Source of the DNA: Oxytricha trifallax
Lineage: Eukaryota > Ciliophora > Spirotrichea > Sporadotrichida > Oxytrichidae
NCBI GenBank assembly: GCA_000711775.1
Contig: ARYC01017179.1
Location: forward strand, 124,001-188,000
Length of the DNA: 64,000 nt
Direction of reading: 5' to 3'
The position numbers and the translations under genes are program-made. The stretch's first letter is position 1. Each line of letters starts with the position of its first letter. Positions 25,385 to 38,400 of this stretch are shown one piece after another. Below the pieces are notes generated by a model. The model had not been told where the DNA came from. It did no database searches and saw only the letters and a program-made list of their open reading frames with translations.

Positions 25385-26348
25385 ATAAAGTCTACTATAT
25401 CGATGGGCAAGTCATGCATAAGATGATACAGCAGAAGCTTCTTGTAGTGAGTCTTTATTTAACTCCAGTAGAATTCTATTCCAATAAATTAAGGGCTGTA
25501 AGGAACGTTGTATACAGGAGTTATGTTTAACTCTTCATAAGCTTTCTTAGACTCCTTAGTCTTATGAACTGATAGGTTATCAACAAACAGGATGATCTCT
25601 TGGTTGCTATACTTCTCTCTGAGCTATGTAGGAACTCTATATACTACTCTCGCTTAATAGAGCAAGGGTGAATCACATAACTCTCTAAGCCTGAATCTTC
25701 ACTTATACCAGATAAAATTGCATGAGTGACTACCTTTACTTTTTAGTCATAAACTTCTATGTTATCATACTTCTTGTACCATGACTTATTAATAAAAGTG
25801 TTGAACGTAAACACAGCTTCATCTGCATGTATGAACTTGATGTTATTATCAATAGCTCTCTGCATTTAATCATAAATATAGTTTAAATTATTACTATAAA
25901 ATGGCACTGTAAAATCAATCACTCTCTTAACTCTGTTGACAGTCTTGAAAGTAAAACCATTTCGTCTATAAATATTGGCTATAGTCTAAGGAGAGATACG
26001 CATGTCTGGAAACTTGCGATGAAACATGACAGCTCGTTAGTCAAGAGGAAAGTGAGCCCAATACTTTAATGTCTTAGAGTCACAGAGATAGTCAATATGG
26101 ACCTGTGAGAACTTTTATTTTCTTGCAGGATGTTTTCAAGAGCCTGAGTTATAATGTTAAACAGCTAACAAGCAATAATACCTAACGGTTGGGGCACTCT
26201 TGTGTAGGAGTCTTGCTATGGCTGTATAATTCAACACTGGTTTGACTTAGTCTATATTAAAACTTGTACCATACCGAAGCTTAAGCAGTAAATCTAAATA
26301 TTACTCATCATAAATAGACCCTAGATTTCGCTAATTTCTATTTCTCAT
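25285..26348 (-). CDS. TBE DDE transposase (42-kDa), interrupted
   Basis: Minus-strand frame from ATG at 26346-26348 to TGA at 25285-25287, about 354 codons. It has an N-terminal helix-turn-helix-like region, then a Tc1/mariner-type catalytic core: FIHADEAVFTF (first Asp), IILFVDNLSVHKTK (second Asp), PQFIGIEFYW (Glu). Two interruptions are seen: an in-frame TGA at 26136-26138 and a one-base frame change near 25611-25625. This copy therefore probably makes no active enzyme, although the element's ends and its other genes look fresh. TBE transposase is expected to cut at the C4A4 ends. Confidence 0.9.
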
Positions 26349-26644
26349 TTTGAAAATTGGCCTAATTTCTCTACTAACCCCAATAAGACCCCAACTATAC
26401 CCTACAAATCAAAGCACTTATAAACCTCACTAAGGGGTTTTGGGGTTTTGATTTTAAATGTTTGCATTTCCCATTAATTTTAATTTGACTTTGTTTTATT
26501 TTTAATTTTAATTTCTTATACAATCAAATTTTTATATCTAAAACCCTTCTTAAATTTATTGTTTATTAATTACATCATTGATTGACACAATTTTTTATCA
26601 TTATTGATTCATCTTATTTATCATTTCATAAATAAATTTTAATA

Positions 26645-29600
26645 ATGTCTGTAAACTCCACTGCTAAGAATTCATTTGTTGCCACTTAACTTAAGGTTTC
26701 TCAACGCAAAGATAAGTTTTTTGTAAACCATATTTAAATTTATACCACAAATACCTTGATTGAAAATGTAGTTTAAAAGTTAGTATAAAAAATAAATAAA
26801 AATTATTAGGGTTTAGAGGAGAACAGTCTGATTTAAGAACTTTAAATTAGAGACAAGCACATTTTTGCATTTTTAGATATTATGCAGGATCTTGTCCCCA
26901 AGCTCTACAACTCTTAATAATCGATTTACTACTCCTAAGTTCATGCTTTATCGTTGAAATTTTTCAAATTTTATCATGAAAATAAAAAGGAATTCGTAGA
27001 ATTTGAGGAAATAGGAGACTTATTTGGAGTTTTCAATGATGTTTAGACAGGGGGTTTTGGGGGAGGTGCAACTAGCTAAATTGAAAAGTAAAATATGAGA
27101 AGTAATAATAGTAGTGATCACAAAATTTTGACTGAGTAATAATTCAAGAAACTCAAGGCGACACTTAAGGATATGAAGAATTCTTAAAGTTTATATATTT
27201 CATAAACATTTCAATCAATTTTTATTGACATGTTAATCAATGTGCTTAGCCATTAAAATCTTTAATTTAAGTTTGCAAGAAGCGGCTAAAGCCTTTAATG
27301 AATTAGAATCATTTTGCATCAAACTATAATAAAGTTAAAATGAATAAAAAAAGTTTATACTTAATATTTTGACTTATAAACAAAGACAGATAAATTCTCG
27401 ATAAATCAGAGCAAGAGACTTTAGATTTGATAAATGAACTGTTAAAAATTAAAAACGATTCCTCCACTCGCTATATTATTAGTAACATAGAGTCGTTAGA
27501 GGAAAGAGTTATTTCAAAACTGAGGGAGTCTGATGAGTTATCATATGAGAAAGTATAGCCAAAATTAAAAGCATATTAGGAAAAATGTAAGCAAATTCTT
27601 AAGATTATTGAGAAAGTTGTATTTCAACATGAATCACATTAAATAATTGACAGTAAAACTCTTTATTATGTTTGCAATTGATTAATCAAAATGATGTAAG
27701 GAGTTTTATGGCATTTCAATTTGTTTATTATTTAAATGAAAGTTCCCAGGATTCAGTGACACAGTTAAGCAGAGAAGAACTCTGTCAATTTCTTAACCAA
27801 GGTTTAGATAACATGGACATGATAGCATCCAAAATGAAAAAAATAGTGGGTGCCACAGAAATAGATTTAGATTCTTAAAAATTATAACCTGCGAGTAAAG
27901 ATCCAAAAGAACAGTTGCCCGTTCAACAATTTTAGAAATAGGATGGATTGTTTATGATTATTAAGGATATAGAGCAAAAAGTAGCACTGGGTTCACTAGA
28001 CGAGCAACTTTTAAATTATTTGCAGAAGATTCAAACTTTAAGAGATTCGTAAATTCGAAAAAGCACGATTAAAATTGACTAACTAGATTTGGTATACAAT
28101 TTCCTCAAGTAGCTCTATGAAATTGAGAAAGCTTTCTCAATAGATGTTTCAAAACTTTAAATTAAAGAAGGAGTTAAGAAACAATTCAAAGAAGGAGAAC
28201 TCGAATGTACAGTTGTTAACATTGCAGGATATGTTCTAAAGACAAGCCTAAACCACGAATATCAATCCACTCTCATTGGCAAAATAATTTAAAATCTCTT
28301 GAGTATAATAGAAAAGTCAAAATCTTCTATCAAAGATTTTGAAAAAGAAACAAATGTTGTGATATAGGATATTAAGTAATTTATCACTTCTTATATAACA
28401 GAACAAAACAAGGTATAATAAATACTCAAAGACACTTCATCAGATAACAATAGCAAATTACAGGCGAAGCAAAATTACTTGCAAATCTAAAAGGAATTTG
28501 TTAAGAATTTTATCAGACAAATTCAAACAATCATAAGCTTGGCAAGTGGGCTAAGAATCGATTAATCTTAGCTTCTTAAACGTGTTAATAAGGAGATTAT
28601 ACATGAAGTACTACTTGCAGTTCTAAAATTTAATATTGTATCTGGCAAGAATAATCTTTAGTTGTGCCAATATATTAACGATGATTACAAATTTTGCTTT
28701 GGAAATAAGTACTACAGAGATCAAATGAAGGAGATTTATGAAAGAATATATGTCAACCATTTGCAAAGAATAGAAAACAACAGTTAAGAACAAAGAATGA
28801 GAGCGCAAAGTTGTAAGGAAAATTCAATCACTAGTCAACAATTAAATCAATCTGACTCTAGTAAAGTAAATGAATAAAATAGAATCAACAGTTGCAATTC
28901 CTCAGTGTTTGTAAATGAAAATTCAGCTAACTTGGTTGAATAAGATATCTAAGAGGAATGCTTTAAAAGAGATAATTTTGATACTCAAAGATCAAACTCA
29001 GTGAGGTTGAACTAAATCGGTAGCTAATGCCAACTTGCAAGAAAAAAGCACTGCTAATATATGTAGACTTAGAGTGTTGTGTAAATGAACAATATCGATG
29101 ATAATGAAGTAGCATCTGGAAATGCATTGATTATTTCAACTATAAAATCTAAGCTATTTGATGAGATGTTAGCTAGGAAAGAAATTTTAAAGTCAAACCC
29201 TAATGCAATTTAAGAAGTTATGAGGCTTAAAGAAAGAATCAATTCGAATGGCAGGTAGAGCAACATTAAAGCTTCATTTTCGAAGCAGAAGTAACCAATT
29301 GATAGTTCTCTATTATTTGTTATTGAATAATTTGGGTACCTTGATGAAGAGGAAGTTTTTAAGGAATCCTACCTAGCTGCTATATAGCTAAGGATTTTGA
29401 TTTAAGGAAGAATTTATATTACGAATAAGAGACTAGTCTTCCATTCATGCTTCAACGAGAAGAATATTTTCTTTGGAAAAGACACAAAGCTTGCTTTTTT
29501 CTTCACAGATATAAAATAGCTTGAAAAGCAATACAATGCCAAAGTATTTGATAATTCGATTGCAATTCAAACTCATGACAACGGAGAATTTTTCTTTACA

Positions 29601-31197
29601 AGTTTCGTTCACAGAGATGCTTGTTTTGATCTTATTAATGATATGATAGAGCTAGCTATTCAAGACTGCAAGAAAAGGAAGATGATTAATAATGTTCTTT
29701 AAAGGTCATAGGCCAGCTCTTCTTAGTCCCCTTAAAAGTCTCAAGATATTAACAATATTCAAAACTAAGAAAATTCAAAAATCTTAAATCCAAACATTAA
29801 TTAATAAGATTTGTAACAGGTATCCCAGAATTAAGAAAGTAATAATAATAATAGTAATAATACTAACCAAGCTATTTAGTAATAATAAAGTTAAAGTATG
29901 AATACTAAAATTAAAAACAATTTCGAAATAAATGATGAATTTTTGAGACTTGAATAACAGCGCTTCTAAGAGTCAAAGAAGCTCATACCTGGTTATGATG
30001 ATTATAAAATAGTCACTTTTGAGGACACTGTAAACGCATCCATTTAGACTATAGTGACTAACTATTTTGATTTTATGCATAAATCTCAAAATTTGAGAAA
30101 TGAATCAGTTTTAACATGGCTTGAAAAGAACATTTTAACTAACATTGACATGGTATTTAATCCAACAGACTAGATTAATACTCCACAATATTTCAAATTG
30201 AATGGAGGATATGAAGTGAAAGATAATTTGGAATTCAAGGAGTGGCCTCTTGTGCAAAAGTACGATTATAAATTCATCCATGTTACTGAGAATCCAAAAT
30301 TTATGCAACCTAAGTAGAATAAAGCAAATGAGTACTGTGAGAACTACTTCATAAGCATTTTATAGTATTAATTAAAATTTTAGCCCCAGAATGGTAATAA
30401 GAAAGGTCTTACTCCAAAATGAGGGCTTCACTTTTGCAGACTGCTTCAACATTGAGTGGAAGGTGGTTTTCGAAGATGTTACACACACTTAACCAAATAA
30501 ATCTATACCAACAGTCAAAGTGAGATCTGAGTTCAAAATTAACATGATCAAGCCAGTTAGATTTTTGTAGGGTACACTCCTTAAGGAAACTGAAAAATCC
30601 TTAAGAGACGCCTATGGTGTAGTTTACTACAAGAATATGAGATCCAAACTTGAAGAGTAATAGAGGTTTGCGGACCTGAAGAAAAAGGAACAAGATTCAG
30701 TTATATCTGGGCCGCCTTAAAGCTAAAGAAACAACATAGAAGCTAATTAATCCTTTGGAAGCGACGAACTAGTTAAGAAAGATAACCAAATGAAAAATGG
30801 AAGTTCTCAATTTACTACAGTTGAAGCTAATAACAATTTACAGATCACAACTGTGAACGTTAACTAAGTTTCTTAAATAAAGAAATCTTAACCTTTGGAG
30901 ACATTCCGTGTCGAAGAAGAAAATATCGAGATTGATATAGCTAATATGTATCTATTATAATGCTTAATTTTATACTGGGTTATCATAAATTCCTCTATTT
31001 TTATTCTTTGCATTAACAACGTTCTTAGACTCCAAATCTAAGACTTGAAGCGGTCAATCGACAGAATGAGTTTGATGATTTACGGTGTGGTGGCTTTGAA
31101 CATCTTTACAATTATCATGATTGTGGTGTTTCACTTCCCCTTACCTTCGTTATCAATGAATGGTGGCAGTCATGTGCAACAATCATTAACTCACTGA
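26645..31197 (+). CDS. GRAM/VASt-domain membrane lipid-transfer protein
   Basis: ATG 26645 to TGA 31195-31197. Removing four introns (27189-27249, 27353-27389, 27616-27653, 30394-30439) gives 1457 codons, with no IES needed. A long helical/coiled N-terminal half precedes a GRAM domain (ILIQGRIYITNKRLVFHSCF, KNIFFGKDTKLAFFFTDIKQ, FTSFVHRDACFDLI). After an N/Q-rich linker comes a VASt-like domain (TFEDTVNASIQTIVTNYFDF, GGYEVKDNLEFKEWP, ENYFISIL) and a C-terminal hydrophobic segment (CLILYWVIINSSIFILCI). This architecture matches the Lam/Ltc/Aster (GRAMD1) family, which moves sterol at ER-plasma-membrane contacts. The very long N terminus is unusual for the family. Confidence 0.8.
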
Positions 31198-31479
31198 ACA
31201 AACACAAAACAATTTAATGAACATACAAAATAAAATTTAAACAAATAAGAAATACAAATTTATTTCATAATTTTTACTCAATTAAACGATAAGAATATTA
31301 TATATACTCCTTTCTAATATCTTTCTTAACACATTACTCTATATATTCAAATTTAATGCCTCTTTTTATAATAATTAGAGGAATTTAAAATAAGTAAATA
31401 AATTATTTGAAGATAAAAATGAGACTGCCCTATAAATAGAGTATTAATAATTAGACTTCAGATACTCTATCTTTGTAAT

Positions 31480-31491
31480 CCCCAAAACCCC
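31480..31491 (+). repeat. Isolated C4A4C4 motif resembling a TBE end
   Basis: CCCCAAAACCCCTT at 31480-31493 in AT-rich intergenic DNA matches the TBE terminus (CCCCAAAACCCCTTAGTG) for 14 bases and then diverges. It could be an eroded transposon end or a chance telomere-like motif. Confidence 0.4.
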
Positions 31492-31544
31492 TTCACACCA
31501 AATAATTTCAAATAAATAAGGTCTTCTCAAGACTAATTAATGCA

Positions 31545-34500
31545 TCAAAATGTCAATTTACTATAGTGAAATTAGGAATTATTGTTGCTTTGGTTTGTGT
31601 TTCTAATATGAGCGAAATTAATGGTGCCAGATTGACGAGCTAAATTCAGAATTAAGTGCAGAATTTAGCTAAATCCAAACAATAAGATGTAAACAGCAGT
31701 CTGAATAGCGGAATCTTAATCGATGTCACTTAATCTTGATAAAAAATTATTAAACTATTTTATCTATGAATGCATAATTAAAATAATGTTTTAAAAATGA
31801 ATTAAATATGGTAAATGCCAATCTCAAATCGATTAATTGTTCAACTCTGAAGACTTGTTAAATAAACCAACAGATGTTTTACTTGAATATGAAGAGCATT
31901 TTTGTCATGCATAATCAGACCAATTTCAAAGTAAGTTTTGTGGAATATCATCTTATAAATCGCATATTTTCTAAATTAAATTGGAGTAAAATCACAAGAA
32001 TCTTACCTTATTTTTTATTTAGAAGCTGTGATCCCATACTATTGTTTTTACTCTGGTCTGAACTTACTAAATCAAATATCTGTGACAAAAGATAGACAAC
32101 AAACAATTAACAACTTTTGCTCTTCATTTGGTTCGGGGTATTAAGAAAGAAAAAGATTTTTATCCAAGTTACAGCTAGAAAATTTTATATCTCTTTAAAG
32201 ATACTTTCATTTAGATTTAAAAAATGTTTTCATATATAAGAAACTAATGAAGTCTCGTTTATGGAAAAATGCACGTATAACTACGACAATTCTTATGATC
32301 AATCTCTCACTAAATTTGACTCTTTAGACATGAGTGGTCTCCTAGATTCAGCCTATTACTGTGAGTCTCTTTACAAAATGATAAAAGCCTTAAAGCCTCA
32401 CCACAGAGATTCTCTTCCAGATCTGATTAGATATTCCTATATACTCTCGCTCTAGAGCTTTATAGAAACCAATGAAGCCAATGACTATGGGGCTTGTGAG
32501 GAATATAGCGCTAAGAAGGATACTTTTTGCCTTGATTTCTTCGATTGGAAGACTAAATTCTCACTTTGGACACAACAACAATCTCAAGTTATTTGCGGGA
32601 AAGTTAATCTTCATGCTAAGAACAGCACTAACATAATATCAGATATGTGTGCCTACACAATTACCAGAGTTTATGGTATGTACGATTAGTACTTGAATAA
32701 GATACTTGATAATATATTAACTAAGGAAATCAACGCTCTAAATATGGAACTTGATCATGCTATTCAAGAAGCAAACTAGCATGAGATTGATTCAAAAGCT
32801 AATCTAGACAAAATATCTTAATTAAATGTGTTTGTATAGTATCTTCTATTTTATTATGAATTAAATTAAAAATATCGAAATGGCTTGATGAATTGAAAGT
32901 GCAGTCAGATGTTGAATAAAAACAGAAAAACGAAGTTATGCTCAAAGAAAGATTGAGAGAAATCGACCTAGAAAAAGCTTAAAATGAAAAAGCAATGGAA
33001 AAGGTTTTGCAATTCATAGACAGCTTAAAGTCTTAAGAAGAGATATTTGAGATGCAAGCTAATGAGGATAAAATCAGAGAGACACTTTAATCACTGAGGA
33101 AGGAACAAGAAGAAATTATGAACTAAACACAGCCAGATTAGTTCAGAATAGTTAATGAAATGCTTGATAAATTCATAGAAGACTACTATAACGGGAAGAA
33201 GGAAAGTGCTTTTGAGGATATGCAAAAGGCCATCGAATTAAGAGACACTGAAGATAAAGTTAGTGAGTTTTTGAAAGAATTGCTTAAAACCAAGCAATAA
33301 GACAGTGATAGCACAAATTAATTAGGTAGTGATAATCAAACTTTCAATACTGATTCTCAAAAAATTGTATAAACCGATGACTTGGAAGTAAATAAGGATC
33401 AAAGTACAGTGAAATCTAGCTATACAGATGTTGAGAAGGTCTCCAATTTCCTTGATAGTGTAGTTAGTAAACTCCCAAGCACTGATCAACAAACATCTTC
33501 TAAGAAGACTAAGAAGTCTAAAAAGAATTCCAATAAAATTAATGAGACAGTTTCTTAATTAGAAACTTCAGAATCTACAAATGCTTAAAATACACTTTAA
33601 AAAACTCTAAAAGTTTTATAATTCATTGATGACTTGTTGATGAGTGAAGCAACTAACATTTCTAAAGATAAAGTGAGTGAGTTTGTTGACCAAGTATATA
33701 AGAACCATAAACTAGATAGGACTAGCACATAATCAAAAGAGGATTCTGATAAATCAAATAAAACTAAGAAAAACAAGTCTAAAACCCCTAAAAAAGACAA
33801 AGTAGATGAAATTAGCAGTTTAATCAACAAAAATAGTGATAATAATGAAGTATCTAAGTTGGTTAATCAAGCTTCAAATATTATCTAAGAAGAAAACAGC
33901 ACTATAATCAATCAACATTCAATTTAACACTCAGACAAAGTCACTGAAGTTTCTCACAATAATAGTAGCGTGGAAGATAAGTTAGGAAAAGTAATGACAT
34001 TCATCGATAATCTGTTCGCTTAAGAGAAATTTAACGAGAAGTTGTTGAAAGTTCAGCAATTTATAGACTAAATCATTGCTAATAAGAATAACTAAAAGAA
34101 GCAAGAAAAAGCTGATAAGTTCCTAGAGGATATTGATAGTGATGAAGAAGAGGACTCAAATAACGATGAAGATGAATATGAGGAAGAATATGAAGAAGAA
34201 GAAGATGAATAATAAGATAAAAATGTTAAATCTGAAAGTAAACAAACTAACTCAGTAAGTGATAACAAGAAAACTGATGAAGACATTAAGAAAGTGCAGG
34301 ATATGCTGAAAAACATTGAGAATTAAGATGAAACTGACAATTAAATCAAGAAAGTCAACGATTTCCTAGATTCATTGGTGGCCATGGATAGCAAAAGCAA
34401 GAAAGTAACCGATGGAAAAGATAAAGAAGGTTATGTTTAGAAATCAAGCGATAATGGTAATAGTGAAATTAAGAATTTAATTAAGGAAGAAGAGGATGAA

Positions 34501-35238
34501 AGTGATGAAGATGATGATGAAGAATACTATGAAGAAGAAGAATTAGAGGAGGATGAAGAAGAGGTAGATGAGGATGATGAATAAAAAGTTGACAATAAAA
34601 ATGAGAAGATTGAAGAAGATTAAGATGTAAATGAGGATGAGGATGATGAAGAAATTACTGATTAAGACGATTATGATGATGAAGAATAAGAAGATGAAGA
34701 GATTGAAGAGGATGAAGAGGAGGAAGATGTTAACGATATAGAAGAAGAAACTCCCCAGTCTGACAAGTAGTCTTCAACATCAAGCACTATCAACAATCAA
34801 TTAACTTCAATCTCAGACATAAATGACCTAAAAGCCTACCTTGACACTTAAATAGACCAAGCGCACAATTCAATCGAACGCCAGAAACTAACCTAACTTA
34901 AAGATATTCTTGACAAATACAACATCAACGAGAAGAAAACCAAGGTAACAAACTTCATAGACTCTCTACTCAAGCAAAATCAAGCTTCTAAACTCCAAAA
35001 AGTCAAGCTTGAAGCTTCTGATGTTACTACTTTCCTTAATCAATACGAAAAGAATCTGGCTTAAATAGGCAAATAGAGTAAGACTTAAGTTTAGATTAAA
35101 TCAATAGTCTCAAACAAGTCTAGTTCCAGTAGTCACAACAAGTTGAAGAGTTAAATCAAGAACTAGCATGATATTGCTAATGTTGGCAGCAAATATTCAT
35201 CGTTGTTGCTGGACTTTGATAAGATTAAAAACAAGTGA
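31545..35238 (+). CDS. Secreted acidic protein with KVxxFIDxL repeats
   Basis: First segment: a signal-peptide-like stretch (VKLGIIVALVCVSNMSEING) at about 31565-31630. After a probable IES (about 31740-32240) the frame resumes with a Cys-containing domain (MEKCTYNYDNS, ITRVYGMYDQY). A 71-nt intron (32840-32910 region, GTATAG...GTGCAG) precedes a long helical, very acidic tail with D/E runs at 34120-34215 and 34490-34740, ending at TGA 35236-35238. At least ten degenerate copies of a motif KVxxFIDSL occur in the tail (KVLQFIDSL, KVSNFLDSV, KVLQFIDDL, KVMTFIDNL, KVQQFIDQI, KVNDFLDSL, KVTNFIDSL). No start Met is visible in the signal-peptide frame. Family unknown. Confidence 0.65.
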
Positions 35239-35464
35239 GAGTGGTAATTTAATTGAGTTTTAGTAGTTATTTAATGTTAATTCATTAGTTAGATAGATTT
35301 AATCTGGATTGAACAATCAATGAATATGAGGGAGATAAAAAAGGAAATTATCTAGTATAAAATTTTATTGATTAATAGTAATTCATTGTAAAATCTGTGT
35401 GATATATTTACTTACTTTAAATTATGTGAATAAACTTTGTAATTAATCTTATAATTAAATCAAA

Positions 35465-38400
35465 ATGGAATAAAGAGATCCAATCAATCACGTAGTTGAT
35501 ATCCTACTAAGTCCAAATTAATAAGTACAATTCTTTATTCTTTTAATGTTGATTATTCTAGAAAGACGCTACTGATCTAGAAAAGAAAAAGAATGAATTA
35601 GATCGATTATTTACTAAGCTATGCAATGAGAGAGCTTAAGATTTCAATAATATACTATTTTCTGTCAGGCCACTCGAGGTAATGTACAAATTTTTCCAAT
35701 ATTTCAATTGAATTTACTCTCAAATTGATATTCCTTTAATCCATTTTTATCAAACACTTTGGCTCTAGCACTAACTGAATGAACTATCTTCATATGTGGA
35801 TGGATTACAGAAAAGCTCTAAAGTCTTAAAAGATGAACTACTCTCTCAAACAAATCTTTTCACTTTCAGGTAGCTTGAGTTCAAATCTTTGTACTACTAA
35901 GAATTGATAGAGGGATTGTAAGTTTTTGAAAAGATAGAGCGAATGATTGAGGAAGTTGAATTCCTGTCTTAGCAATAGAATCTGATTCAAGCTTCTATTT
36001 CATTCTAAAACCTCAAAAAGTTTGTATTTTCAAACGAGCCAAACGTATAACTTGGCATTGAAGTGAAGTCTATGCTTCAGGAATTCGGAATGCTAGAGAT
36101 GATTAAGAAAAGAATCTCGGAAAAATAAAGAATTCTTTAGGATTAAATTAACTCAAACTTGCTTGACTTGCTTTTTGCAAGAAGCAAAGAGTCTTGTAGC
36201 AAGAAATTATAGCAAATCATGAAATTCTTCGAGGCGAAGTTTCAGAAACTAGATTCAAACGAATCTATTCTAGAGTACATATGCTAAGACTTCACTGATT
36301 TGAAAAAGATTCAGGATTAATTTTAGAAGATTCATACCAAAGAAAATGATAGTGCAAGTAAAGCTTAGAGTCTAATAGACCAACACTTGATGACAAATGA
36401 TGAAGCTATAACTATGGGGCTTCTCTGCTTGCAAAAGGACTATGAGAAAGCTATATAAGACCAAAATGTGGCTTATTTAGTCATTCTGATAAATGCCTAT
36501 AAGAGAGTCTCACAAGACCCAATATAGGAATACCTCAGGAATTAGTTAGACAATTAAATTCAAGGCTTAGTGTAGAGACTTATAGAAGTCTTGAGTTAAA
36601 ATATGAAACCTTAGAAGAAGTTCTATAGTTACTAGCAAAACTCCATTTCAGATGCTATATCTGAGTTGCTTCAAATTGATTGCTAAAATCTCAAGAAAGT
36701 GGCATTACTAGTCTAATCAATATTCCTGTTCTTTCAATAAAATTTAAGCTTTTTCATGCTCATAGATAAGCAAGAAGTAACGACTATAGTTGAAAGTGGC
36801 ATCTCTTTGGATTATGTAAACATTTTCTTTTACTACTTCAAGTTCCTTATACAAATTTTGTTTGATCATGATCGCAAGATAAAAGAGTTCAATTTGAAAA
36901 ATGGTATCTCTGAGGATATTCAACCCTAGTAAAATCTCGCTAAAAAGCTAAATGTTGAGAAAAACATGAGATTTAGCTTTAGAAATAAAGAGGAGATGGA
37001 AAGCTTCCTAGTTGATTCGGTGAGATTGAAATTAGACTTTTATAAAACTATGGAGGAAATGATGGTCCCTATACTTTTCAAGCAAAATATATCGTTTGTA
37101 ATGACTCTTGGGAGCAGAATGATTTGCATGATAGATGGAGTTGTGGATTAAGTAAAAACCCTAAAGAAAGATTATAAATTAATTAAAATTATAAATGTTA
37201 ATATTAAATTTGTGTTATTTTATTAAATAACTCTCAATAAGAAGTGCTATAACAAATATCCGGTAATTAAGCATTTTAAAAATGATTAATTATATTATAT
37301 ATGCTCCATTCCAAAAATAAAGTGATTAAAGGCTTTAGATTTAAATTTCTCTAAAGATAGCTAAAATAAACAGCAAATTCAAGCTTTCAAAGGTTGGATG
37401 AAAAGATTTATAGTAACAAACTATGAAATATTCCTGGATCATTACAAACAGCACTGTGACTTTGTAGCTCAAAAATACTTCAACAAGACCTTTGACGCTT
37501 AAAATTTAGTAAAAATAGGAATCTAAGACGAGAAAGTCCTAGTAGGTTCAAGTTAAAAGCTCTCTTAATCTATGATGTTTGGAGCTGAAATCAAAGAAAG
37601 CATGTAATTTTCAAGGGCAAGTATAATTGGAAGAATAAACTAAAGCTAAATTGATCATAATTCGATGTGGTCTGTCTTTGAATATATCAAGTCGTTTTCT
37701 TATGTATCATAATTGGCAGTCGAAAGAATACCTCTTGAAGATAAAAATAAACAGGATCAAGCTATGTTTAGATAGGAGATCCTAGAAAGCGTAAATAAAA
37801 CCATGAAAAAAGTTTATGAAAAGATGATTTAAGTTGTTAACATTTGCTTTACAGGTAGTCATAAGGATGCATTTTTCTCAGCTCAAACTTATAGCAATGA
37901 GAAAGATTCATACTTTTTCAAGGGATTGATTAAGTAAGAGGAAGTAAAATCAAACAGTAAATAAAAAGCATCAAAAGACAGCATTGAAGAATAGGAGTTT
38001 CTCTACAAGCCCAAGCTAGCCATGCAAAACGAATTACTATCTAACAGCATGTCAACTTTAACACTTTTGATGCAGATCTATCACAGAATGTCAGACTAGG
38101 CAATTAAGGAATTCTCAGCTTGCTATTAATATATATCTAGTTAAAAACTTTGGGAGTAACTACTATCAGAAAAAGTTAAGAAAGATTTCAATCGTAATTA
38201 GGAGTCTATCTAGAACATTAACTACGATATATTGGTATTTCTGAGATGTGAATTCACTACAAGAGCATTTAGTCACTTGAGAGAAATGACTGTAAGTGAA
38301 ATATCATATTTATATCATATCAAATTTATGAATAACACTTTAGAGAATCGATTTTACAGGAACAGCAAGTTCATCGTCAAGACTAGAGCCTTTTGCTTAG

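Larger units (their letters stand above)
22336..26450. mobile_element. TBE-family DNA transposon, full length
   Basis: A 4115-bp element with 85-bp inverted terminal repeats (22336-22420 and 26366-26450) that begin CAAAACCCCAAAACCCC, i.e. telomere-like C4A4 ends. It is flanked by a 3-bp ATT duplication (22333-22335, 26451-26453), matching the ANT target of TBE elements. It carries the three TBE genes: a zinc-finger/kinase (minus), a middle ORF (plus) and a DDE transposase (minus). TBE elements are germline-limited Tc1/mariner-like transposons whose transposases are implicated in genome rearrangement in Oxytricha. The two TIRs look identical, implying a recent insertion. It lies between the Sfi1-like gene and the GRAM gene, interrupting neither. 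Confidence 0.95.

Noticed and set aside
27050-27068. GGGGGTTTTGGGGG as a possible telomere-like or TBE end
   Set aside because: It is inside the open frame of the GRAM gene and encodes TGGFGGGA. No element boundary is visible.
31550-31740. Frame starting ATG 31550 (MSIYYSEIRNYCC) as the start of the secreted-protein gene
   Set aside because: The overlapping frame encodes a signal peptide and polar mature sequence with better coding character. The ATG frame persists only because TAA/TAG are sense codons.
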